NCBI GenBank assembly: GCA_026707335.1
Contig: JAPOXB010000180.1
Coordinates: 1-15,961 of the forward strand
DNA from: Chloroflexota bacterium
GTDB lineage: Bacteria; Chloroflexota; Dehalococcoidia; Bin125
Direction of reading: 5' to 3'
DNA length: 15,961 nucleotides
Positions 6,218 through 11,481 of this stretch are shown one piece after another. Under the pieces are notes generated by a model. That model saw only the letters and a list, made by a program, of their open reading frames with translations. It was not told the origin of the DNA and ran no database searches. Numbering within the stretch: position 1 is the stretch's first letter; every line of letters starts with the position of its first letter. The position numbers were made by a program, and so were the translations under genes.

Positions 6218-6835
6218 TTAGGCGCGGATGCGACGCACCGCCAGCACGCCACCCAGGGCCACCGCGATGCTGATCGCGAGAGCCAGCGGGAGGGCGGGCA
6301 GGCTGCTGCCGCCGGCCAGACCACCGCTGCCGGTGTCGGGCAGGCCGTCGGGCATGTCGCCGTCGCCCATGCCGTCATCGGGGTCACCCATGTCATCGGG
6401 GTCACCCATGTCGTCGGGGTCACCCATGTCGTCGGGGTCACCCATGTCGTCGGGGTCGCCCATGTCGTCCTCTTCGTCCGCCACGGGGGTGACGAGCGCC
6501 AGGCTGACCTCGGTGAAGCCGGCGCCCTCGACGTCGTAGGAGCCGCTCGGCTCCGAGCCGTCGATGCTGAACGTCACGCTGTCGGCGTCGGCCGAGTCGA
6601 CGTTGATGACCCAGTTCCCCATGTCGATGGAGGCCGAGCCGACGACTTCGCCGTCCTGGTTGGTCGCCGTGACGGTGCCGTCGGAGACGGCGCCGTCGAG
6701 CGTCGCGCCGGTGCCGATGAACTGGTGCGGCGGCGCCGGAGGCGCCTGCGCGAAGGCGCTGGCCACCATGGCGAGCGCGAACGCTGCCGCGCTCATCACC
6801 GCCAGCCAGCGCCACATCGAGCTTGTTTTCATCAT
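6218..6835 (-). CDS. LPXTG-type cell-wall-anchored acidic protein with DDMGDP repeats, 205 aa
   Basis: The start ATG at 6835 is preceded by AAGGAA with a 7-nt spacer; a second ATG follows directly. The signal peptide is residues 1-30 (ending ASAFAQ). Residues about 36-115 form a small beta-sandwich domain (TVTATNQDGEVVGSASIDMG-W). Residues 120-165 are very acidic, with five exact DDMGDP hexapeptides (123-152). LPDTG at 165-169, a hydrophobic segment (about 179-200) and a terminal RRIRA form a complete class-A-like sortase sorting signal. The protein should therefore be covalently attached at the cell surface, with the acidic repeats as a stalk or Ca-binding spacer (inferred). No sortase gene is in the window. 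It lies 77 nt downstream of the S-layer-like gene on the same strand, with a hairpin between them. Confidence 0.87.
   Translation of the reverse strand: MMKTSSMWRWLAVMSAAAFALAMVASAFAQAPPAPPHQFIGTGATLDGAVSDGTVTATNQDGEVVGSASIDMGNWVINVDSADADSVTFSIDGSEPSGSYDVEGAGFTEVSLALVTPVADEEDDMGDPDDMGDPDDMGDPDDMGDPDDMGDPDDGMGDGDMPDGLPDTGSGGLAGGSSLPALPLALAISIAVALGGVLAVRRIRA
6374..6463 (-). repeat. 18-bp tandem repeat inside the LPDTG gene (5 units)
   Basis: Five consecutive 18-bp units, plus-strand form GTCRTCGGGGTCACCCAT, starting at 6374, 6392, 6410, 6428 and 6446. Only one A/G and one terminal A/G variation are seen. They encode the DDMGDP hexapeptide. The near identity points to recent slippage expansion, so copy number is likely variable between strains. 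Confidence 0.95.
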
Positions 6836-6867
6836 GTGGGGCTTCCTTTCCGAAACTTCCTGATGAA

Positions 6868-6900
6868 GAGCGGGGCGCCCCCTGGTGAGGCGCCCCGCTC
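6868..6900 (-). terminator. 12-bp inverted repeat after the S-layer-like gene
   Basis: GAGCGGGGCGCC (6868-6879) and GGCGCCCCGCTC (6889-6900) form a perfect 12-bp stem with a 9-nt loop, 12 nt past the stop codon of the 6913-9132 gene on the minus strand. The following minus-strand sequence TTCATCAGGAAGTTTC has only short T runs. It may be an attenuator or RNA-stabilising 3' hairpin between a highly expressed upstream gene and the LPDTG gene rather than a full terminator. Confidence 0.6.
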
Positions 6901-6912
6901 AGCTGTGCTCGC

Positions 6913-9132
6913 CTAGTCGAGCTCAACGTCGACCGGCCCGTTGGAGACGACGTAGAGCACGTCCCCGTCGGACAGGCCGAACACGGTCTTGGTCGCGGCC
7001 GGAGCGCTCGGGCTGGAGGTGTAGCCGACCCACATGGAGCCGGTCCACTTCCAGACGATCACCAAGCCCGCCACGTTCTCGAAGACCGAGGACGAGGCGT
7101 CGCCGCCGTTCCAGGACACGTAGGTGCTGCCGGCGCTGCCGACCAGGCTGTAGACGCTCGGGCCTTCGTCAGCCTCGGCGCCCGGCGTCACGATGCGGAC
7201 GAGCAACTGAGCCGCGACGCTCCCGGCCCGGAAGCCGAGGTTCTGCGAGGCCGTGCCGGCCCGGAAGTCGACGGTCACCTCACCGGCGTCGTCGGTCTCC
7301 AGGGGGTTGTTCGTCGCGGAGTCACCCGCGCCGACGAAGCCGGTGCCGGCCAGCGGGGTGACCTCGCTGCCGTTGTACGGCGCGCCGCCGTCCTTCTCGG
7401 TCGCGGTCAGCGTGATCGTGATCAGGTCGTACGCGTTGACCGTGACCTCGCTGCCGGCCATCAGGATCTCGTCGCCGGCCAGGTTGGTCACGCTCGTGAC
7501 CGAGAGGGCCGTGATCGCGCCGGCGACGCGCGCCTCAAGCGGGTTGCCGTCGGCGTCGGCCGTCTCCTTGAACGGATCGGCGTTGGCCAGATTGTCGATC
7601 GTGATCTCGAAGGCGTGGCTGCCGAGGGTCGCGTCGCGCGAGCCTTCGACCTGCACAGGGGGATCCGAGTCGTCGAATCGCTCCGAGTTCGCGGTGATCG
7701 TGACCACGTAGACGCCCGGGCTGTCCGACTTCGCGTCGGCGACGCTGAACAGCAGGTCGACATTCCCGTCGGTGCCCGTCTCCGCCGGCGTGATCACGCC
7801 GCGGGCAGACAGTTCGGCCGCAACCGTCGCGGCGTCTGCGTCGGCAGCGCCGTTCGCAGGCAGCGAGATCGGCGTGCCGTTGGCGTCGCGCAGCGTGACC
7901 GAGCGCGTGTGCTCCGCGCCGGGCTTCAGGTTGACCGGCGTGCCCGGGCCGCTGACGGTCGTCATGTCCGCGTCCGGGTGCCCGGCGATGGCGAAGGCGT
8001 GCTCGATCGAGCCGCCGCCGGCCAGGTCGAGGACGATGCGGCCGAGGGCCGCGTCGCCGAGATCGCCAGCTTCCTGCGAGATGCCCACGGCGATCAGGCC
8101 GCCGGCCTGCATCTGGGTCTCCGAAATCGCGGCCACGGCCGGGTAGGCGTCACCCAGGCCGCCCTCCTGCCGGATGTCCACGTACACCGTCGCGCCAGCC
8201 GCCGCACCCGTCACCGAGTTGGACAACTCCGCCGCCAGTGTCAGCGGATCGCCCGCGTCGGTGAGGACGCGCACGCGCAGGTCGTTGCGGGTGTTTTCGT
8301 TGGCGGTGGCGGCTCCGGTTTCCGTGCTCAGGGCCACGCGACCGCCGTCGTCGCTGAGCTGGAAGAGGAATCCCACCTCGCCCAATTCGAGGCCGGGCAG
8401 GGTCCCGCTCAGGAAGGACGCCGGGCTAATGGAACCGAACTGCGTGGTCGCGTCGCCGTCGACGTCGGCGGTCTTCGCGGACTCCGCCGGGCCTGCGGTG
8501 AGGACCGTCGCCTGCGTGGGCTGGCCGACCCACTGGCCGTTGATGCTGCCGGCCTTCTTGACCGCGTCCGCGGTCAGCAGGTCGCCGGCGCCGGGCGCGC
8601 CCTCGATGGTGAAGTCGCCCGCGTTGCCGCTGCCGTAGACCGCGAACTCGCAGGCAGAGTCCGTTGCGCCCTGCGCGGTGCAAGTGGCCGTGGTGAGCGT
8701 CGAACTGGACGACAGACTGGCCTCACCGCTCACGGTGATCTGGATGGTGAAGGCGCCGTCGCGGCGAGAAGTGTCGTCGGTGTCGCTGTCCCGGACGGTC
8801 GCCGCGACCTCGACCCAGGCACCGCGGTCGTTGGCGCCGCGGAAGGCGTTGGCCGCGGTCTTGCCGTAGGCCGCCTCAAGCGGGTTGGTCGTGCTACCGC
8901 GGATCTCGTGGGCGAGACCCGCCGGCCCGAAGGGGTTGTTGGCGGTATCGGCGGCCCCGCCGGGATCGATGAAGGTCCCTACATCGACGTCGTCGACGGC
9001 AATCACCACGTCGCCAGCGGCGGCGTGGGCCGGCTGGGTAACCCAGAAGCCCACCGTCAGGGCCACGATCAGCGCCGCGACGATCGCAAACGGCGCCGCG
9101 CCAATCCCTTTCTGCATGTATGTGCGATTCAA
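6913..9132 (-). CDS. Large exported S-layer-like protein with shared C-terminal module, 739 aa
   Basis: The chosen start is TTG (complement of 9130-9132), because GAGGGAG sits 8 nt upstream. The alternative ATG at 9117 has no Shine-Dalgarno, and the in-frame extension to 9315 is low-complexity leader. The signal peptide has a KG basic start, the core PFAIVAALIVALTVGFWV, and cleavage near AHAAAG. The mature protein is about 700 residues, acidic and rich in Ala, Gly, Thr, Asp and Val. It has only a single Cys pair (TATCTAQ...DSAC) and a succession of beta-sandwich-like segments, for example 'SPGVYVVTITA' and 'AYDLITITLTAT'. Residues 665-739 are the shared C-terminal module (TYVSWNGG...GDVLYVVS). 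Size, composition, low Cys and the elaborate leader resemble S-layer proteins, but no named domain was recognised, so this role is an inference. Confidence 0.8.
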   Translation of the reverse strand: MNRTYMQKGIGAAPFAIVAALIVALTVGFWVTQPAHAAAGDVVIAVDDVDVGTFIDPGGAADTANNPFGPAGLAHEIRGSTTNPLEAAYGKTAANAFRGANDRGAWVEVAATVRDSDTDDTSRRDGAFTIQITVSGEASLSSSSTLTTATCTAQGATDSACEFAVYGSGNAGDFTIEGAPGAGDLLTADAVKKAGSINGQWVGQPTQATVLTAGPAESAKTADVDGDATTQFGSISPASFLSGTLPGLELGEVGFLFQLSDDGGRVALSTETGAATANENTRNDLRVRVLTDAGDPLTLAAELSNSVTGAAAGATVYVDIRQEGGLGDAYPAVAAISETQMQAGGLIAVGISQEAGDLGDAALGRIVLDLAGGGSIEHAFAIAGHPDADMTTVSGPGTPVNLKPGAEHTRSVTLRDANGTPISLPANGAADADAATVAAELSARGVITPAETGTDGNVDLLFSVADAKSDSPGVYVVTITANSERFDDSDPPVQVEGSRDATLGSHAFEITIDNLANADPFKETADADGNPLEARVAGAITALSVTSVTNLAGDEILMAGSEVTVNAYDLITITLTATEKDGGAPYNGSEVTPLAGTGFVGAGDSATNNPLETDDAGEVTVDFRAGTASQNLGFRAGSVAAQLLVRIVTPGAEADEGPSVYSLVGSAGSTYVSWNGGDASSSVFENVAGLVIVWKWTGSMWVGYTSSPSAPAATKTVFGLSDGDVLYVVSNGPVDVELD

Positions 9133-9140
9133 AACTGTTC

Positions 9141-9308
9141 TCCCTCTCTTGTGAGAGCCCGGCCGTTGGCGGCCGGCATGGTCCGGTTCCTGGTGAGCTG
9201 TCGCAGCAAGCTCCTTCCTGGTCGTCGTCCCCGGTGGTTTGCGCCGGTGGGCATTGCGGACGCGGCACGCGCCCAGCGGGGGCCCCACACGGGCCCCAGG
9301 GATGATTC
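9141..9308 (-). promoter_or_regulatory. Structured 5' leader of the S-layer-like gene
   Basis: Several perfect stem-loops follow one another on the minus strand: 9291-9297/9279-9285 (7 bp), 9209-9213/9195-9199 (GAGCT/AGCTC), 9170-9176/9159-9165 (CCGGCCG with loop CCAA) and 9153-9157/9144-9148 (CTCTC-ACAA-GAGAG). The last stem includes the first bases of the GAGAGGGAG ribosome-binding region, so folding could limit initiation. ACCAGGAA occurs twice, on either side of the GAGCT stem. No known riboswitch consensus was recognised. The structure may control translation or stabilise the mRNA. Confidence 0.5.
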
Positions 9309-9314
9309 CCCGCA

Positions 9315-9344
9315 AAGATAGGCTCCCCCCGAGCAGGCGGGCAA
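9315..9344 (-). promoter_or_regulatory. Predicted sigma70-type promoter for the S-layer-like gene
   Basis: On the minus strand: TTGCCC (complement of 9339-9344), an 18-bp spacer, and TATCTT (complement of 9315-9320). Transcription would start near 9308, giving a leader of about 176 nt before the TTG start. The two boxes are moderate matches only. Confidence 0.42.
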
Positions 9345-9391
9345 TGCCCGGAGAGCGCTTTTTCGCGGGTTTACTAGAGTTTTACGCCGCG

Positions 9392-9438
9392 AACCTCACC
9401 CCCTGTCCCCCTCTCCATCGGGGATGGAGAGGGGGGAC
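9392..9438 (+). repeat. Palindromic interspersed repeat, copy 6 (forward, isolated)
   Basis: Head AACCTCACCCCCT (9392-9404), stem CCCCCTCTCCATC (9407-9419), loop GGG, GATGGAGAGGGGG (9423-9435). It is about 3.3 kb from the main cluster and has no adjacent DUF559 gene. It lies 10 bp beyond the stop codon of the 9448-9756 gene, where its hairpin could act as a transcript 3' end. The rest of 9345-9391 has no recognisable feature. Confidence 0.92.
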
Positions 9439-9447
9439 GTGGAGAGG

Positions 9448-9756
9448 CTAGCTGATCTGCATCGCGCCGATGATGAGCCCCGTCGCCAGCACGGCGACGA
9501 ACAGCATGCGCTGCTGCATCCGGCGCCACGCCTTCTCGGACTCGTCGGTCCCCGGACCGTGCGCCCCGCTGGACGTCCTCTCCTGACGCGCCTGGGCGTC
9601 CTGGATCTGGTGCATCTCTCTCCGCAGGCTGGCTTGCATCTCGTGCATCTCGTTCCGCAGTTCGGTCGCCACTTGGTAGACCTGACCGGTGAACGTCGTC
9701 TCCTGGCGCGCTTGGTCGGCGTCCAACTCCGCTCGGCTGATCGCGTCTTGGGCCAT
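9448..9756 (-). CDS. Small coiled-coil, C-terminally membrane-anchored protein, 102 aa
   Basis: ATG at 9756 with GGAGG and a 7-nt spacer. Residues 1-60 are highly charged and predicted helical or coiled-coil (LDADQARQET, ELRNEMHEMQASLRREMHQI). A short flexible Gly/Ser/Pro segment follows at 61-72. An amphipathic stretch EKAWRRMQQR leads into one hydrophobic helix (LFVAVLATGLIIGAMQI) at the extreme C-terminus, giving a tail-anchored topology with the coiled coil in the cytoplasm. It starts 37 nt after the DUF433 gene, so they are probably one operon. A canonical partner for DUF433 would be a DUF5615 PIN-like toxin, which this is not. Function is unknown. Confidence 0.78.
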   Translation of the reverse strand: MAQDAISRAELDADQARQETTFTGQVYQVATELRNEMHEMQASLRREMHQIQDAQARQERTSSGAHGPGTDESEKAWRRMQQRMLFVAVLATGLIIGAMQIS

Positions 9757-9793
9757 GGGTGCGCCTCCGGGTCGCTTGTCGCGTGGATCAGGA

Positions 9794-10498
9794 TCATGCG
9801 GGCTCGGGAGACAGCGACGCCTCGAAGTCGATCGCCGCGGTGATCGACCGCAGGGGAAGGCGGTAATCCTCCGCGATCGCCGCCGCCGTCTCGCCGGCGC
9901 GGAACTGCTCCAGCACGAACTCGGTGCGCAGAAGAGTGCACAGCCCCGAGCACACCACCACCGGCAGCCCGAATCCGTAGTCGGGATCGATGGCGACCGG
10001 AACATCCTTGCCACGGGGCCACCACGCCGAAACGAAGTCGTCCTCGTAGTCCAAGGTGTCCAGAAAGGCCCGCATCGTCTCCCACGCCTGCTTGCCCTGC
10101 CGGGGGGACAGATCGGCGAAGTGGGCGACCTCACTCGCGAAGACGTCCCCGGCCTCGCGCTGGAAGCGCTCCGTGATCAGCGGCCGCTCGACCCCGGAGA
10201 TCCGACGACATCCCTCGGCGACCTTCCGGATCGTGGGAGGGGGCCATCGCAGATCTCGCCAGCGCTTGAGCGCCGCGATTTCGACCAGGTCGGCGAACGA
10301 GACGTCCGAGTCCGGGTGTTCCCGCCGGATCAAGGGCGCACGGAACCGCGGCTCGCCATCCGGCCCGCGGTGGTGGTAGCCCTTCAGCCACCGCTTCGCG
10401 GTCCCGCGGGAGACGCCGGCCAGCCGCTCCGCTTCGGCGTACCAGTACCGCGGCGCGAAGACGGGCGACTTGGGGTCGATCTTGGCGGCGGTGACCAT
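9794..10498 (-). CDS. MerR-like HTH protein with C-terminal DUF433 domain, 234 aa
   Basis: The ATG at 10498 has GGCAGGA close upstream. A GTG at 10546 in the same frame lacks a Shine-Dalgarno and is less likely. Residues 17-41 (RYWYAEAERLAGVSRGTAKRW) form a MerR/excisionase-type helix-turn-helix. Residues 66-100 form a second helical segment (SFADLVEIAALKRWRDLRW). Residues about 165-228 match DUF433 (GLPVV...GLCTLLRTEFVLEQFRAGETAAAIAEDY), itself a HTH-type antitoxin-like domain. Stand-alone DUF433 proteins are about 75 aa; this is the long fused form. It probably binds its own promoter: the odd palindrome GTGAGTCAC (10538-10546) and ACTAGT (10547-10552) lie just upstream. The gene is transcribed away from the DUF104 unit. 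Confidence 0.82.
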   Translation of the reverse strand: MVTAAKIDPKSPVFAPRYWYAEAERLAGVSRGTAKRWLKGYHHRGPDGEPRFRAPLIRREHPDSDVSFADLVEIAALKRWRDLRWPPPTIRKVAEGCRRISGVERPLITERFQREAGDVFASEVAHFADLSPRQGKQAWETMRAFLDTLDYEDDFVSAWWPRGKDVPVAIDPDYGFGLPVVVCSGLCTLLRTEFVLEQFRAGETAAAIAEDYRLPLRSITAAIDFEASLSPEPA

Positions 10499-10537
10499 GC
10501 CGTCCTGCCTTGCTTCGTCCGGGGACCGGGCGCCCGG

Positions 10538-10555
10538 GTGAGTCACACTAGTCTA
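10538..10555 (-). promoter_or_regulatory. Possible -10 box and operator for the DUF433 unit
   Basis: On the minus strand TAGACT (complement of 10550-10555) could be a -10 box for a transcript with a leader of about 45 nt before the ATG at 10498. It overlaps ACTAGT and abuts the GTGA-G-TCAC palindrome, a plausible autoregulatory operator. No -35 match was seen. The rest of 10556-10673 shows a small CGGGG-CAT-CCCCG hairpin (10622-10634) and no clear promoter for the plus-strand unit. Confidence 0.3.
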
Positions 10556-10673
10556 CCCGACCGGCGGCTCCGCGGCGTCGCCACGGGCGAGGGCCCGGTC
10601 GCGGCCGGCGATCGCCGCGCCCGGGGCATCCCCGCTAGGATGAAGGGGCACGACGCCTGCGGGGAGGCCGGCC

Positions 10674-10907
10674 ATGATCAAGAACTTCAGGGCCCGCTAT
10701 TCGAACGGTGTGCTCACGCCGCTGGAGCCGCTCGACCTCGAGGAGGGCGTCATCGTCACCCTGACGATCATCGACGAGTCGTTGCCGGAGATGTTCGAGC
10801 GGCTGCGCGCCTCCGTCCCCCCGGATACCTGGGACGACATCCCCGCCGATAGCGCCGAGAACTACAAGCACTATCTCTACGGCCATCCGAAGGAAGAAGA
10901 CCAGTGA
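10674..10907 (+). CDS. DUF104 (AF2212-like) antitoxin-family protein, 77 aa
   Basis: ATG at 10674 preceded by GGGGAGG with a 6-nt spacer. The N-terminal half MIKNFRARYSNGVLTPLEPL followed by DLEEGVIVTLTI is the hallmark of PF01954/DUF104, the AF2212-like VapB-type antitoxin family. These make a small beta-strand DNA-binding domain and are normally paired with a PIN-domain RNase toxin. The C-terminal half (about 37-77) is acidic (PDTWDDIPADSAEN) and would be the toxin-binding tail. No PIN gene follows; instead the stop codon overlaps the start of a 45-aa membrane protein. Confidence 0.85.
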   Translation: MIKNFRARYSNGVLTPLEPLDLEEGVIVTLTIIDESLPEMFERLRASVPPDTWDDIPADSAENYKHYLYGHPKEEDQ

Positions 10908-11041
10908 GTGAAGTCGTCGCGGACGCGGTGCGGCGGGTCGAGCGGCGGATGCGGCACTTGGCGATCATCAGCGCGGTGACGATGGTGGCGGTGCTGGTCG
11001 GCATCGTGCTGGCGGTGGTGGCGATCGTCGGCAGCGGGTAG
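10904..11041 (+). CDS. 45-aa single-TM protein overlapping the DUF104 gene
   Basis: The GTG at 10904 overlaps the TGA stop of the DUF104 gene in the tetranucleotide GTGA, a typical translational-coupling arrangement. AAGGAAGA lies 6 nt upstream. The 45-residue product has a charged amphipathic N-terminus (EVVADAVRRVERRMRH) followed by one hydrophobic helix of about 24 residues (from LAIISAV to VAIVG), and ends SGSG-like in GSG. Topology is probably N-in with a single span. The RBS, overlap and clean charge/hydrophobic pattern support a real gene. Function is unknown. Its position is where a toxin or effector of an antitoxin pair would be. Confidence 0.72.
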   Translation: MSEVVADAVRRVERRMRHLAIISAVTMVAVLVGIVLAVVAIVGSG

Positions 11042-11086
11042 AGAGTTCCCGCCTGTACACACACGACGCGAGTGCCGGAGCGCCGC

Positions 11087-11115
11087 TTGCCTTCCCTCGC
11101 GCCATCCGCTATATT
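11087..11115 (+). promoter_or_regulatory. Strong sigma70-like promoter
   Basis: TTGCCT (11087-11092), a spacer of exactly 17 bp, and TATATT (11110-11115). This is one of the best promoter matches in the window and stands out against the local GC content. The predicted transcript start is near 11122. It points to the 11482 gene, which would then have a leader of about 360 nt containing the decamer array, or to an independent non-coding RNA. Confidence 0.6.
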
Positions 11116-11185
11116 TTGTTCATGGAACGCATATCGCGTGTTCTGACACCGGCCCGGCGCGCCCCCCGCGGACTCGCCTGAGCCC

Positions 11186-11315
11186 GTGAAAGATCGTGAA
11201 AGTGCGTGAAAGTGCGTGCAGGTTCGTGCTCCCCAATGCTCCCAAATGCGCGCCCGTGCAAGCCCATGACCCCCGATGCTCCAGCATGACCGAGCAAGAT
11301 CGCCAATGAACATGG
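11186..11315 (+). repeat. Degenerate 10-bp-periodic RTG array (13 units)
   Basis: Starting at 11186, a GTG or ATG triplet recurs exactly every 10 bp: 11186, 11196, 11206, 11216, 11226 (GTG), 11236, 11246 (ATG), 11256 (GTG), 11266, 11276, 11286 (ATG), 11296 (AAG) and 11306 (ATG). Base 4 of every unit is A or C. Units 2 and 3 are identical (GTGAAAGTGC); others share only the phase. The 10-bp step cannot keep a reading frame, so it is not coding. It equals about one DNA helical turn. The pattern does not extend upstream of 11186 or beyond 11315. Confidence 0.85.
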
Positions 11316-11481
11316 GGGTTTTCTTCTCGCAGCCGCCCGCGCGGGCGCCGGGCGGGCCCGGAGAAAAAAAAAGATCTTGCATTTCGCGGCCCATGACCCC
11401 CCGGCGCCCCGGCTTCGCCCTCATCCGCGATGCCCGCGCGCCGTTGTGAACAGGCCCTAGAATGAGAAGGACGGGGCGATC
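11316..11481. other. Gene-free segment with palindrome and A tract
   Basis: Contains a perfect 14-bp palindrome CGCCCGCGCGGGCG (11334-11347). This lies inside a larger imperfect inverted structure flanked by TTTTCTTCTC on the left and a 9-base A run (from 11364) on the right. The order T tract - GC stem - A tract is the reverse of an intrinsic terminator in both directions. AAGGA at 11468-11472 may serve as a ribosome-binding site for the 11482 gene. No ORF of note was seen. Confidence 0.5.

Noticed and set aside
9180..9300. Cyclic-di-GMP-I (GEMM) riboswitch-like string GCAAACC...GGGACG on the minus strand
   Set aside because: The second conserved segment (GCAAAGCC) and the tetraloop/receptor pattern are missing, so the similarity is limited to a few bases.
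7615..9321. A 568-codon plus-strand open frame
   Set aside because: Shadow of the S-layer-like gene, with Arg/Val/Asp-rich, low-information sequence and no recognisable motif.
10547..10552. Leaderless GTG start for the DUF433 gene at 10546
   Set aside because: The candidate -10 TAGACT ends only 3 nt before that GTG, too close for a leaderless start; the ATG at 10498 has a usable ribosome-binding site.
11318..11372. Intrinsic terminator around the GC palindrome and A tract
   Set aside because: In both directions the T tract comes before the stem rather than after it.
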